A stretch of 64,000 nucleotides of DNA from Brienomyrus brachyistius (GCF_023856365.1 NC_064542.1:6441363-6505362), one strand, 5' to 3'; positions 12,627 through 27,300 are shown, numbered from the stretch's first letter. Program-made: numbers and translations. The notes: a model not told the origin generated them from the sequence alone.

Positions 12627-15600
12627 ATGAAGAAAGAAACAGATTGCCATCAGAATTTTTGGATTTCCTTTCACTGAACAGACCATGGGCTGCATTACCC
12701 TTCAGATAAGAGCGAGAAGGTTACAGGTGTCTCAGCCTTGACCTCTTTCAGGCGAGGACAGGCCAGCACTCTGACACGGTGCTCTGTGAAATGGGGGCTT
12801 GGTTGTAATGATGTCATATATGATGGGAACCCAGGGTCCAGATGTCAGCGAATCAGGGATCAGCCTGTTTCAGGAAGGTTGCTATTGACAACCATTGCAG
12901 AATTCAATTTAGCTGAATTGAAGGGCATTTATTTGTGCGTTCCAGAAGTGCAACTTGATCAAATTTTGTTTTAATGTACTGTATGGAACCCCCCCCTAGT
13001 TGAGCATCAGCAGCTTGAAAATGTGTACAGCCCTGCTCCTGATCACTATAGCGATGCCATGGAGATGAATGAATGAATGGGATGCTGTCAGTCATTGACA
13101 GGTAATGAAATGTTGAAGCTCTTACTGTTACTTTTAACTCCTTCACTAACCACTGGATTCCGCTAGATCAGCGTGTACTTCCTACCTTACAGCACCTCAC
13201 TCCTGTCACTCCTATTTTCCCCTAACGATTATGAACACCTCCCTCCTTTTCCCTGTCACACACTGCAAGGGCCCCCAAGGGAGGGAACTCACTTTCACAA
13301 GACGCCAGGCACGGCGAGACGGCCAGCTTCTGGGGCTCACAAGTGACGCGGGAATCATGGAGGGGAGCAGACGGCTGCTGCACGTCGACATGCGTGGCGC
13401 TGCATGACAGTAGAGGACATAACTACTCTGCAAAACATTTAAACAAGTGCATGGTGTAAGTCATCACATGCAAAAATGTTAATTCATTTGTCAGAAACGT
13501 TCTCTCAGTGGTTATGTGTAATGGAAATAGTTCCAAAATAGAGGTTTAATTGGATGATAAAATTAGAAATGACTTGTCACGAGCCACACAGCCACGTTTT
13601 CTTACACGCTGCAGTGGCTGCTGCCTGTGACGACGTCCCAGCAGATTGTTATACATGGTGGTTGAGACACTGAAGAAGATTTTCTCCTCGATGTATCGAA
13701 AGGGGAGAATATCAGTGATGTAGATGAAAACATGTGGCCAGACCAGTATGTAGATCTGGGCTCCTTCTTTCAACACCTAAAACACTGCGTACATATTTGC
13801 TGTGACAAAGAGTTTCATTTTTCTCAAAACTTTTGTGTTTGGTTCTGTGTGTAGTGTTGTCATTTCTGTTGTCCTGAATAAAAAAAAAATCACCTTACAA
13901 GCGTTACAGTATTCCTGTCTTGCAGAAAGTACTAATGTGGTAGAACCTTGTAATGGTTTGTTGAACGTACACCCGTGTGCGTGAATTTGGTGCACAAGCA
14001 CATCCATCTGGCTGTAGAGAAATGATGTAAATGAGTAGCAATCGATTATTTTTAATTCTTAAAACAATTCCATAGTATACGCTTATGTTGACAATATGAC
14101 TACGGATTTTGACTGGTATATCTGTGATTCAGAAACTTCACATTTTGGCGGCATTCACTAAATGGCTGACAAGAAAACTGTATTCTGAAACATGAATGAA
14201 AGGTTTTGAATGCATTTCTTCATTTTGCTGGCTATCCAGATGATTGTGCTGTGGTGTACAAACGTTTCTGGGAAATGCACAAGCAGCTGAGAGACCCTCA
14301 AGATTGTTTACAGAGACGTCCAAAGCAACCGAGAGAAATCTTATGTAAATGAAATAAGCTTCACAAGTGCGCAAACTTTTTCATTTCGGCTGAATATTCA
14401 CAACATTTTGTAAGAAAAACATCGGTGGTAATAGTTTATCCATCATCTTAGCCAGTAACTTAAAACTACAGCCAACAAAAAGGAAGGTTGTATGAGTAGT
14501 TTTGTGTAAGGATGTCTAATCAGTAAATAATCTAAATGATAGAAAAATGCCTTGTGACATTAAGCACACGTGTCCAGCACTTAACTTATGTGAACTGAAA
14601 TTTCACACACTATTATTTGTACAATCCAAATGGGTCTGTGTTCTCGTACTGTTTTTCTTGATCTCCAGCTGCAAAATCATGAGGCAATGCTGCTCTGAAA
14701 TGAACTGCTGCCCCCTGTTGGATTTGAAGTGTATATCCTGAATCTTATTCTGCATCGCTTTGGAGCATTTCTCAAATGACAATTAATGACAATTTGGAAA
14801 ACAATGAGTGTCATCCCTACACCATAATGCCACTTCTGCACAGCAGAGCATCATTTACAAATGATTTACTACATATATGCAAATGGGTTTGTACAGTTGT
14901 CATCATTTGGTACAATTTTTAGTTGCTTTAGTCTTGTCAAAAGATTATGTAGCTTCCCATTGTAACAAATTTGCACCCAAATGCAGTATATACATGTGTG
15001 ATCATCGCATTAGTCACCACATGCAGAACAGAACCAAGCTTTCAAAGTGATGTAAAAATACATCCCATAAACTGCAGTGATACAGCATCGCAGTGCTTTT
15101 GGTTCACACAGCACATGCTTTTCTTTTCATTTTGTTGTTTTGTTTTGCCAGTTTGCTGTTTTTGTGTTACACAGTGCTGTGTGACTTTTCGGTTTGCTAT
15201 TGTACTGTGTCCTGAGATCTGAAGGAGTTGCATGTGCATGCGAGTGCTTCCTCTTGCCAGTGAACTGTAAATACTGTAATGTAGAGCCTTGCAGTGTTGA
15301 AACTGGTGTCTCTGACATGAATAAGTATCGGTTTGCTAATGAAAAATGATCAGTCAGAGACAATGAGAAACGGGGAACCGACTGTCAGTCATAATTGTGG
15401 GGATCAGGAGCATGACGCTGACATACAGTATCTAAGCATCACAGGGTTAAAACGATGCCGATTGTACTTTTCATTTTGATGGCACTGACTAATTCATTGG
15501 TGGAATTATTTGCTTTTGAGACATGAGTTTGGGTAAGTTACAGTGTTTTGCAGCTAAACAGTGCTGTATGAATTAACTGTTTGGAGAAATGCTTTTATAG

Positions 15601-16379
15601 TCTGGAGAATGTTAAGTATGTTTCATGAAATGTGGCAAAGCAATCGAGAAAAGCTGTAATGAAACAGCCACGTGATGTCATTTAATCAGCCGAAAACCTC
15701 TGTGGTGCTGTATAAGTATGGGTTTCACTCTGGGTTAGGGAACGCAAACGAGGCTTGGAAAGGTAGAGTCACTGTGGTTGGGGTTTCCCATTCCAGGGAT
15801 TAAAGGGCTTATCCATACTTTGTATTCCAGTTCTTAAGCTTGAAATGCCACAAGCTGTTTATTAGGCATTATGTTTCACATAACAACATGGAATAACCCA
15901 TATTCTGCGATAGACATTTTGACATTTCAGATGCTGATGAAAACCATTATTGAATTAGCTTAACAAGTGTGAGAAACAGCCTGATTACGCAGAACAGCCT
16001 TCCTATTCATTCTTCCAACCCTCACTGTGCCAAATTACTCGGCCTTGGTAGAAGCTGTCCTGAGAAGCTGTTAATACAACGAGTGATTATTGGGGAGGCG
16101 AAATGACCAGCGCCTTTTCGAAGAGGCTGGCTGAGTCTCACCCTGCCAGAGCTGGCCCCCATGCAGCCCCTTGGGGGGGGGGGTGCCCTGCTCTCTCCTC
16201 TGCCAGCCCACAGCAGCTTCCTGCCAGGACATCTGTACGAGGTGTGGCGGGGTGGGGCACTAGACTACCATCCGCTGAAATCCTGGATAGGCTGGCAGAT
16301 GGGCAATTCTCTGCAACCGACCAATCAGCATTATTTATGATGTGTAACTACTGCTACCATGTGTTCACTAAGCAGTTGA

Positions 16380-16428
16380 GGACAGACAGATGGACAAATC
16401 GGTGGATGGATGGATGGACGGACGGGCA
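16380..16428. repeat. short GGAT/GGAC microsatellite
   Basis: Interrupted ACAG, GGAT and GGAC tetranucleotides sit just before the minisatellite that starts at about 16494. Confidence 0.75.
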
Positions 16429-16493
16429 GCTATATAAATGAATACCCACCACACAGAATCAGAATCAATGTATGTGCCAGGAACATACACTCT

Positions 16494-17252
16494 GGTACTA
16501 TGGATGAGTAAGGAGTGCAATGTGGTGGAGTAGGTAGGCTGTTACTATGGATGAGTAAGGAGTGCTGTGAGGAGGAGGTAGGCTGTTACTATGGATGAGT
16601 AAGGAGTGCTGTGAGGAGGAGGTAAGCTGCTAGTATGGATGAGTAAGGAGTGCAATGTGGTGGAGTAGGTAGGCTGTTACTATGGATGAGTAAGGAGTGC
16701 AATGTGGTGGAGTAGGTAGGCTGTTACTATGGATGAGTAAGGAGTGCGGTGATGAGGAGGTAAGCTGTTACTATGGATGAGTAAGGAGTGCTGTGAGGAG
16801 GAGGTAGGCTGTTACTATGGATGAGTAAGGAGTGCGGTGATGAGGAGGTAAGCTGTTACTATGAATGAGTAAGGAGTGCTGTGAGGAGGAGGTAGGCTGT
16901 TACTATGGATGAGTAAGGAGTGCGGTGATGAGGAGGTAAGCTGTTAATATGGATGAGTAAGGAGTGCAATGTGGTGGAGTAGGTAGGCTGTTACTATGGA
17001 TGAGTAATGAGCATGGTGTAGAGGAGTAGGTAGGCTGTTACTGAAGGATGAGTAATGAGCGTGATGTAGAGGAGTAGGTAGGCTGTTACTATGGATGAGT
17101 AATGAGCATGGTGTAGAGAAGGAGGTAGTACATTACTACAGATGAGTAATGAGCATGGTAAGAAGAATAGGTAGGCTGTTACTGAAGGATGAGTAATGAG
17201 CGTGGTGTAGAAGAGGAGGTAGGCTGTTATTATGAATGAGTAATGAGCGTGC
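16494..17252. repeat. minisatellite, 17 copies of a 44-47 bp unit
   Basis: The core GGATGAGTAA (GAATGAGTAA in some copies) recurs at about 16503, 16549, 16593, 16637, 16684, 16731, 16775, 16819, 16863, 16907, 16951, 16998, 17046, 17092, 17140, 17187 and 17233. Copies 1-11 continue GGAGTGC and copies 12-17 continue TGAGCRTG, so there are two blocks of variants. Unit length is not a multiple of three, so it does not code. Confidence 0.95.
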
Positions 17253-20200
17253 GTCAGTGTGTAATCCTTACTTCACGCTCTCTAAACTTTGAATGGCTCA
17301 TTAAAATTTTATTGTCACCTAAAAGCATATTTCTGTCTTCTTTGGAAAAATTCAGTATTGTAATATTATAAAATGAATCTTATCTCCTTATTTTTTTTGG
17401 CCACCAACTGGCACTGGTATTGCTGAAGCCTTCATAATAGATTTTTGGCCACAAGATGGCACCACTTGCATTTAAGTCAATATCTGAACAGCCACAGACT
17501 GCAGCTTGTTAGCACATGGGGCGTGGTCAAAGGCGCAGGGCCCTAACTGGATGGCTGCTGGGCAACGCACGGGAGCTGACTTCAAACCTTAAGCAAACAC
17601 TTCAATCCAGATTTCTCAACTAAATTGTGATGGTATCATGGTAGAGATGATCGAAATTGCTTACAATAAGCTTATGTTTTTTGTAGTTGACATACCAAAA
17701 TGAGTAAATATGTTATACATTTTAATTAAAGTCAGCAATAAATAGAACGCAATAGGTCAAAATAATCAGGGGGGGCTATCACAAGTAGCATGGGGGTAAA
17801 GCAAGGCTAGCACTCTAGCGGGGGTGCCACTTTCCCACAGATAAAAGTATCAGAATTGTTAAATCAACATTTGGTGCATATTTGTGTAATCCCAGTGAAG
17901 TTGGTTACGCTGTATTCCTTTTATGAAGAGTGATTATGGGGATTCCTGAGACAAACTCACTTTAATCACAAATCAACTGTTATGATTTAAAGAGCAAGTT
18001 TAACTGCTGGTATAACTGTCTCGCGTCATAAAAATGCTTCTGGTTAATAGGGGGAGCTGGTGCAGAATCACTGGGAGCGCTTGCCCTTACGCCGGATCGG
18101 CACAGACGCCGGGCTCAGTCAGCAGCGTGCCTGTGTGCGCAGGAATTTCACGGGGAGTGTTTTACAGCGCTTGGCAGCCCTGCCGGAGTCCCCGTGGTTG
18201 TAATAAAGCCCTGATGAGGCTTTTGTTTCCCTGATGACAGCCATTCAGAGAGCCGCGCCGTTTCTGAGTCAAAAGGGCTCCTCCCGCCTCGCTTCCAGCG
18301 TGCAGGAGCTCGGAGGCAGTCAGGCTGTCTGCAGTCCGGAGGATCAAAGCGCCAAACTGGCATCTGGTTTGACTCCAGCCTCCCTCCTGCCCTCAAAAGT
18401 ATCTGTTTAAAAAGCCATTAAGAAAATGAATCCTTGTACCTATCCCCTAGGCGAGGAACACATTAGACGCTTTAGTGGAATGTAAAATTCACGTTCACAT
18501 TAGCCGACAGGGTAACTCTGAACACTATGGAAAATGATTGTTGTTTTCTTTTCCTATCACCTCCTCCGAAGGGAAGCTTGCTGCTATGATGTGTAAACAA
18601 AACCAGAGCATGATCAAAATCTAATTCTGTAATTCCCCTACAAGAAACAAGAAAATGTTTATTGAGGTGGGACGAAGAAAATATAAATGAAAATAAGCAT
18701 TTATTTTCCTACGGGGATTTAATACTCACTAAAAATGATGTGAATGATGACATTTCGCATGCTGCAGTATCCATCCCATAAACATCCTGCACGTTGTTTA
18801 CGTCTCTCTGACATTTTAAAGATTTTTTTTTTGGTTGTTAGGAAACCCATCTAGATTGCTGATTGAGCAAGGGCAAACCGCAGCTGGTCCTGCCGCTTTC
18901 TGCGTGATTGTGTGTCCAGACAACTACCGTGCCACGTCGATGTTTAATCCTCTGCTGAGGTATAAGGACAAAATCTAAACTGACACCGAGCACATCAGAA
19001 AATATGACTCGTCCTGAGACGTGATACAGCATTCAGCGGGGGCCCGCAGAAGACCTTTCCTGTCTCCGATTGACTAATCTACTGTAAATGTTTTGTATTC
19101 CCGTCACAGGGAGACCAGGCTTCATCCCAGGCCCGAGGGCGCAGTTAACCCTGGTGTAAAGGGGGGTCAAGTGAAGAACTAATGTTTCACGTGTAATTAT
19201 CCACAAGGCGAAGCTTTGGAGATAATTAAAGAAGAAGGGAAAGCACGAACAGCAGTGGCTTCTCGTTGCACTGGCCTGACTACAAAGGGACGTTCCTCAA
19301 AGCAGAGGGGAGCAGGCCCAAGAAGGTGGGGAGGAGATGAAAGCTGAAAGCTCGCGGCCTGTGACCCAGTGTCACCATCAGAAGCACTTCTGAGGAAGGT
19401 CTCCAGCAGGGAGTCCGTCCAGAAACACAAGCTCTCCGTCCCCGCAAAAGCAAATAAATGAACAAGGATGCCGTCCAGCTTCTCCTGTGACTCGAGCACT
19501 ATACTGCTATTAGCAATGCAGAAACTCTGAGGTTCTTCTGAATGGATTTAGAAAATAGTTCGGCGGCCCACGGAAACCTGGTCCTTATTAAAGTGCTTTT
19601 CATCTTTAGGTGTAGTATTTATTTTGGAGTAAATCGCATACCTTGAAAGAACTTCAGATTTTTTCTTTTTTTTTTGACAGCTGGAAAGACAGCCATGACT
19701 TCCCGTCTCTGTGTATTTTTGAAAACTGTAAATGGTTCCTTCCCCAGGCAGAAGGGCAAACAAAGGAAATAATGGCTGTTATATATTGAATACCTTTATT
19801 TATGCCCCATAACAGCAACTTGGGAATGCCCAGGGCTCAGGTGACACCCCCACAATAAGGTCAGGATGGCCTTTTTGACTCGGTGTAACTGACACGGCAC
19901 AATTATGACGTACCGATAATACAGAGAGCCATTCTGGACATCGCCGTGTAACAGAAACATTTCTGTTGGCAGCGCGTTGAAGTTTCTCTTCAGATGGGCT
20001 CACTGTTGCTGTTGGAATCTATCTATCTGCAACCCAATACAGGCGTGTCCCCACTGCATTCTCCGCACTGCGCTGTGTTTTCTCACAACACACACTGATA
20101 CCTGAGATCTGATAACAGGAAAACGACCTCCCTCCCCCCAGAGTACCTTACAGTGCTTTAACTGCAACAAATAAACAATAAAAGGTGTTTAAATGACGCT

Positions 20201-20535
20201 GGGAGTTTCTTATGATTTACAGCTTAAGTGAATATAAATAATAACTGGCTTGCTTGTTTATGCAAACAGTGTATTTTCCTGGAGAAGTACAGACATACAA
20301 ACAAACATCACTGGAACACTGCAGCTGAACCATTCTGGGACGTTACACATGTGTTGCTTCCAAATCAGTACATTTTAGACATGAGCTGACCCTCAAGCTG
20401 TTGTTAAACCTATAACACATCATTACTGCAGATAATACTCAATGTATGTCTGATGCTTTTAAGCACTATATGTTTTTGCTTTCTATTCCAGTATTGAGAT
20501 GAATCATTTTCAGTTTTAATTAAATAAATCCCTAA
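17253..20535. other. non-coding sequence, no gene seen
   Basis: No supported gene. Open frames at 18.0-18.4 kb and 19.2-19.5 kb lie on both strands over each other and show no domain. Confidence 0.55.
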
Positions 20536-20620
20536 CCCTAAGGTTGCTGGGATTCGAGCCAGCAACCTTCTGGTCATGGGCACAATCCTAACCCGCTGAG
20601 CTGCACACTGCCCCCATTAC
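20536..20620 (-). repeat. tRNA-derived SINE head fragment
   Basis: The - strand reads CAGCTCAGCGGGTTAGG (box A-like), then GACCAGAAGGTTGCTGG and CTCGAATCCC (box B-like), the same design as the piece at 10.6 kb. Only the tRNA-like head is evident. Confidence 0.65.
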
Positions 20621-23600
20621 TGTACAGGTGCAGAGGTTAATATTAGACATTTTGCACGATGAGCGTTATCAATGCTGACATCACCTGTTATGCACATGCA
20701 ATTGTCACATCGCAAGGGCAGCGATTGTCAGCTGGGCTGAGACCAACAACAAGCCGCACTAAAACATTTTTACATTAATGATGGTTGATTTTCATGGTTT
20801 CTTAGATCTAACGCATGACCTCCGTCTGCGCTCTCTCAGACAGTCACAATCATTCATCCTCCCTGCTGAACTGTGGCTCCTTTGTGAGAAATTACACAAA
20901 AATGAGTGAAGAGGAGAAAAGTGAGCAAGAACTGCTCACCAAAAGACATTCTGCTGCATGAATTCATATTTTACATTCCATGAAGACAATATCGAGCCAA
21001 AGCAAGTGATTTGACCGCACTGCTTTGCGTCGACTCCGCTCACAGCAGCACCACAAACTTATGACAGATTTATAAATATTGCATTATTTATTTTTTTAAA
21101 TTCAAATATTGTAATATGGATTTTTTTCCAGTAGAGTGCAACCCTAGGTAATATCAGAATGGGGTACGGTACACAGCTGAGAGGCCCAAAATTATTCTGT
21201 ACACAGATTCTTACGAAGAAGAGAGGCTTGCCAGACAGATGAAGGGTGTCTATATCTCGTTTGGTTTCCAGAGGTTCATAATGCAATGTACAGAACTTTG
21301 GTAATTTAAACTAACAGACCACAAGCCTCCTAATCTTTTTTGTGAAGGGGCCCGTCAACCCTCTATGGGGCCCCGTTTCTGTGGCCCCAGATCTACGTCA
21401 CTGGCTGCACTGCCTGTGATCCGCCAGTGACTGTACATTCCATTTGATCTCATCAGGTACACAACTTATTTTAAGAATGTCAATCTCACTGAAACGGTTC
21501 TCAGCTAAATGAACATACCAGCACTTCCAGATTAGCTCTACGTCTACATTGGTCAAGCGTTATGAAATGAATCCCAGGGTAGTCATTTGGTCATTGATTT
21601 TAAAACTCTCTCATATCCTGTGCATTCGCTTGGGATGGGGGAGGCAAAGAAAGACAGTGGAAAAACATCAACACAGGTTGGAATAAACTAAATGCTGGGT
21701 TGGCGAGAGTTTGTCACAGCTGGGGAAGACCCTTAACAATCAGACTCCACTGAACAGCTCCCACTAATATAAACTGGCGGCCTTGTTTACAGTCAGTCGT
21801 CTTTGTGGGCAGGTTTGAGCTGGCTCCAGTGTGTACCAGTTTCAGAGATGCGTCATGGGTTTCTGATGGAACAGTGCAGCAAATAAATGCTCTTGCACCG
21901 AAATAAATGCGGCTCGCATCCCACCCGCATTAAAATATCACCGAATGTTGTAACACGTTAATCATAGACCGTAAACGCGCCGTCAGGATCGTGGAACATT
22001 GCTGGTACAATGAGGTGGTCATAAATTGGGAAAATATGATTTAACGTCAACAAATGCGACCATGCGCCTAAACAGGTCCCTCATTGACATGCAGAGCTGG
22101 ATGACTTTGCTGATGTTTCATTTCAGCTCTGCACAAATAACTGCATGATTCCTCACAAGATATTTCAAACGTAACGTGTTTTATTATCAAATAAAGCAGA
22201 AAACATATGGAAATGATTTCACTAATTGTAAAATAACTGCAGCTATCCTATGCACAATTTATTTTGCTAATTGTTGGCCAGTTGATAAGGGGTTTGATGG
22301 ATAGATGTTATTAATTCCATTAGCCCACGGACGTCTCTCGCATTTGAAAAAGCAAGTCTCACCTGTTGCCAAATGCAATGAAACTCAACACTTATGAGCG
22401 AGAGAAATAAAAAGAACACATATGTAAGATAAAGTTTTCTTGCGCAAGACGTTTTACCGTGGTTTGTTCCTGGGCTTCAGTAGAAGGACAGCCCAGCGTT
22501 TGCATATCTACCATCATCTTAAGGTCAGTCATGGGGATCAAAGAGCGGTACATTACCATCCGTACACCAGAATCGCACGCTGCGAGAAGAGCACCAGTGA
22601 AACAGGTCCGAGGAAGAGGGCGCAAGTCTGGCCATTTTTATGTAGATTTTGGGTTTTATGAAAGTAATTATACTATTGTTGGAACACACCTAACACTGAA
22701 GTGATCTTAGTCACCTGATTGCTGGTACTGCCCAATGACTGGGCAAGTGGGGGTGATTTGACAGCAGTCCAGAAAAGCCCATGTAATTGTTACTTCTCGG
22801 TTGGGACAAGCCTGTGATCATTTTTATCATAGTCTGCTCCAGGCACTTCATATTAATTGGAAGGTTCAGAATTCTTTGATGTATTACTTACTAATTATGA
22901 CTTGCTTATGGAACGAGCGTGCGATAATATGAAGGGTCTGTATGTGTGTATGGCGTACAGGGCCGGGGGGGGGGGGGGGGGGGGCATGTGGGCGGGTGGG
23001 GAGGCGTGTTTGCACCCTTCAGGAGTTCAGAGGTGAGGAGGAGTTCAAGGCTCCTCACGTGCAAAATGCACGTTCGCTCCCTCAGCCTTGTCACATCCTG
23101 GGTGTGCGTCACTAGCCTGTCATACATGCCGTTGATTAAAGAGTATTATGACGGCTAATTACACTAAAGCTTCGTTAGAATGCATGATGTGTCAGGCAGG
23201 GTGTTGGACAGACAGCCTGAGAAAGCAAAAAAGCATAACTATTACGCACTTATTTTTTCCATTTCGCTAACGATTTGAGGCAGATAAAAGCTAAGTTAAC
23301 CACGTCATATCTTATATCGAACAAGAATTATCACCAGGAAGAGGAACGGAGGATCCATCAGAGATGTTTGGAATGCAGAATGAATGTAGGTCAGTGTAGC
23401 TGCAACATGACAGCGGTCCTGGAACATGCTCAGTGCAAACGCTGGGGCTCTGCCTTCGACTAGGAACCTCAGAGGCTGGCCAATCTCACACCTACACCTT
23501 TTTGTACTTCTGCCCCCTGGGAAATGGGGTATTTATGGTACATGGCCCTCCTTTGCTGGGATGGGCCAATTTGATGGAGCCATGAACCCCGCCAAACTCT

Positions 23601-24353
23601 GCAGACACGTCTGCTAGCCACACTTTTGCTTTCCTGAGCATGAGAACGCTGGGGGATCCGGGGGAAAGATTGCTTATAGGCTCTCCTAGCTTGTGTTAGT
23701 TCTCTGCTGCAGGAAGTCCTTGGCTAATTAGGTCAGGAGGACTCATCCAATGAGTAGAGGTTTTCTTTTTGACAATAAACAGTCAAAAAAACATTTATTT
23801 ATTATTTATTCTTACAGTTTACTACGGCCTGAATGGATTTGTGAATTTCTAAATGGGTTGTGCTACTGCAATCCTGTGATTTCCTTGAGAATTAATAAAG
23901 TGCCTCATTTCTAGATGGTGATTATGTAGTATAGAATACAGAGGTCAAATTCATTCATTTATGCATGAATTATGTAGGATAACCTACAGCCTAATCATTG
24001 GCCAATAACTTTAACAGGCCATTCAGACCGCAAAATATGACTCAGGAAGTCATACAAAAACCTCAATTAAAAGAGCATGTTCAATCACTACCCTTAGTCA
24101 CGGGGGTGTCGAAGTTTTGGACACACAGCCTTTACCCCATGTTTATATCCAACGGAAAACCAAAGAAATGCCACATTTAATTCATAAAACCTCCTTTGAA
24201 TATTTCATAATTCAATAACGGACAGAATTTCAAGCTGTGTGTTTAAGGTTCCTGTGGGCAGATTCATGTCTTTCAAACAGTATTTTGGGTGATTACCACA
24301 AAACATCTAAGGGTTTATTTTCCTACTGTCACATTCATTTTCCGTCTCAGTGC
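20621..24353. other. non-coding sequence with a 20-base G-run
   Basis: No gene seen. 22965-22984 is an uninterrupted run of 20 G. Frames at 22.4-22.7 kb overlap in three phases and resemble no protein that I know. Confidence 0.55.
22965..22984. repeat. poly-G run, 20 bases
   Basis: Uninterrupted G from 22965 to 22984, then CATGTGGGCGGGTGGGGAGG, so the whole stretch is G-rich on the + strand. Confidence 0.95.
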
Positions 24354-24384
<31 letters not shown>

Positions 24385-24391
24385 ACACACA
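24354..24391. repeat. CA microsatellite
   Basis: About 14 CA units followed by a short interrupted ACCCACACAC tail. Confidence 0.95.
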
Positions 24392-27300
24392 TCTGCAGGA
24401 ATCATGGTGTAGTTTAGCACTGCTGGTGCCAATGGAGCTGGGTGCTGATCAAGCAGCCGCCGCCCCCCACATGGGTGAAAGCCCCCTCAAGCACAGGGCA
24501 AATCAGGCCAGACACAAGGTCCATTTTCAACATGGCATTCTTTATAGAGTTCCATCCTGATTTGATTAAAATAAGAGCAAAATAGCCATTTTCACAGCAG
24601 CCATTTCGCATGTCTTACATAGTTCTGACTTCTCATTTCTGTTTATTACTGATTTTACAGATTTAGTGTCTAGTTTATATTTAAATTATCCATAATTTCT
24701 TTTCTATGCTACTGGACAAAATACTCCCCTAACCTCACAGAGTAAAATGATAACCCTGCTTATCTCTGAGGGCAATTGAATGGTGCGGTTCAGGGACATT
24801 TGGCTGCAAGGTGACAGCGCTCTCCGACAGCCGTTACATGTCAGGTGTAGCTGGATTTAACCGGCTTGTCCCTCTTGTGAAGTGAAGGTGTTTGTTTTTG
24901 AGGGTGTGTCCGCCAGTGCTGCCAAGACAGCATCGTAAATCCTGGGTGCACCCCCCGTGGTGTCTCCTGGTGCCCCCCGACAGCGCCCCCTGCTGGCTGG
25001 GGTATCCGTAGCGCCAGCCTCAGGAGCACCCGCCAGGCTAGGTCTCCCAGATGCCTCCTAGATGTGTGTCACAGCTGCCAGTTCCTTGGCTCTACGCTGG
25101 TGCTCTTAACTTCAGCTTCCGGCTCAGGGAGATTAATGACTGGAGAGCACCATGCTGGGTTAGGGTTAGGAGGATGAGAGTGCCAGTCAAACACAGAGAA
25201 TCTATTATACACTTAATAAGTTACACAAAGGCTAATCATACCCATTCAGTGCATTGTGAAAAACCACAAAGTAATTTAATTACTGCTTTGGTCCTATGTG
25301 TAATACATGCGCAAACATGCACATACATGCATGCAGACACACACCCATGCATAGTTCAATGATTATTGCATGGAGGTGAATAGATGTTTTCAATTACGAC
25401 TCTCTTCAAAAGGTGTGACACAGGAAACCCTCCACAGAAACAGGGAGAATCCAACATGGCCGCCAATATCAATACCCACTAAAATAAATACCTTGCCGAT
25501 TTTAAAGTTCACATTGAGAGATACCATCCAAATGAACATTAACTTAGCTAATACATTATACAGCACAAACATATAAAGTACTGCTTTTTAATCAAAACTG
25601 GACTGACGGTGCCTTTGAGATGCCATGGAATGGAGAGATTACTGACGTGCTCTTCCCGAGTTGCCCATGGGGAGAACGGCTGAGCACAGGATGAGTTATA
25701 CACGAAATAATGTGCGTGAGTAAAGCCATCCGATGTCGTTTGAAGGCTGGCGTCGAAGTGGCTCTGCACCTTTTGTATAGTTTTTATAGTATAGTTTTGT
25801 ATAGTTAAATTTGTATAGTTGATACGTGAGGTTTCCTAAATTTTATAAAAGTCCCCGACCTTTCAAAAGGTCCTCATCAGATACGGTGGAGGAACGGACT
25901 GCACGCTGATCCGGGATGTGGAAAAAAGAGACACCAGTAAAGGTTAAAGGCGTCCACGCGACAGAAAACTTGCTTTTGATTGTGCAGCTATGTAGGCTGT
26001 ATGTAATAAGGCAGGGGGCCACGCTGAGAACAACAAACATCTGCTTTAGACCCTGTCAATACACACTTTAATTTCCAGCCATGATGCAGGACGAAAAAAA
26101 CGAAAGGTTTAAGGGCACTACATAGAAAATAATTTAATTGAATGTCACTGAGATTAAACGCCGAAAGGCTTCCCGAAGACACGGAAGCTCGTTCTTCTTA
26201 AACGGCTACAACATGTTGCGCTGGTCGCCCCCCCCACCCATCCGAGGCCGGCTCTGCGATCACGTGACCGGTTCCGCGTTTGTGTTTATTTAATCGGTCT
26301 TATTTACTCCTACGCAGCACCCCGTTTTATTAACACTCTGCAGATTTACAAGCAGTCTAGCCCTATTCCTGCGTCGGCAATGCGTCATACAGACTAGAGA
26401 AAAGTCGGTTTCTATCCCAGTGCAGTTTCCGTGTTGGGTATGGGCCCGAATAAAACTGGAAAACCCAAGGTTATATGCTTTAGCGCTATAGAGGCATGTT
26501 AGCGGACTGTAAATACGCTGTCACTAAATTTATTAAGTTTTCAGGCTCCGGGGCTGGAAATCGTACCCCAGTATTAAAATACAGACATGCCACATAGTAA
26601 GATAATAATGTCATCGGAAATATCACAAGCAGCATTAATGAATTATTTTACGCCACACATGAACTTCTTGAAAGGTGGAAGCTGTAAATAAGGAAGACTT
26701 ACTCCTCTATACTTAAAGAGACACGTTTAAAAACTGGATGTTTTTCGGTGAGGTGGGTTCAGAAAAAATGTCCAAAATCAATTTGAGAATGGTTGAATAT
26801 AAAATTACACGCTATGTGTACAAGCCCCAAAACGTACCAGGTTTGACAGCAACCCCACGGTCTACTGAAGCTGAAGACTATAGATGGGAAAACAGAGCTG
26901 TAATATTCCTTTAACCGCATTCCCTAGACTATGCCAAGTATATCGGGTACGGCTGCCAAACGTAAATTAAGCTGTAATTATTTTCACCGCCTGGCTCATT
27001 TCAAAGTCATGTGTCGAAACATGCAGAGCAAATAGAGCCACACCTTCTTCTTAATTGCGGTAATATGATTCTTAAGCCACAAGTAATCTGTATTCAATGC
27101 CATCTTTATAATGGTGTTTAGAGTAACGGGGGGGAGAAACACAAACTGCAATTATCTCCTTTGCAAAGCACAGAAAAATCAGAGACCACACTGCATCAAT
27201 GTGGACATTCTGTCCGCAGCGTCCACGCAGAGAAACCGCACTGAGACATTTTATGGGGGGCTGGGGTTGTGCTGCCCGTCAACGGAGAGGCCAAGACGGT

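Larger units (their letters stand above)
10731..16379. other. non-coding sequence, no gene seen
   Basis: Only short chance frames. It contains a CTCF-like site at 11286-11299 and a CTGT microsatellite at 12581-12626. The stretch 13.8-15.6 kb is T-rich and featureless to my reading. Confidence 0.6.

Noticed and set aside
20536..20620. Possible tRNA gene on the - strand
   Set aside because: Box A- and box B-like parts are present, but no closed acceptor and anticodon stems; the same head occurs in SINE pieces elsewhere in the window.
22392..22704. Overlapping frames of 73-81 codons on both strands
   Set aside because: No recognised motif in any phase; likely chance.
25156..25172. Telomere-like GGGTTAGGGTTAGG
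   Set aside because: Only two units; similar short matches at 20530 and 49311 suggest chance rather than an interstitial telomere.
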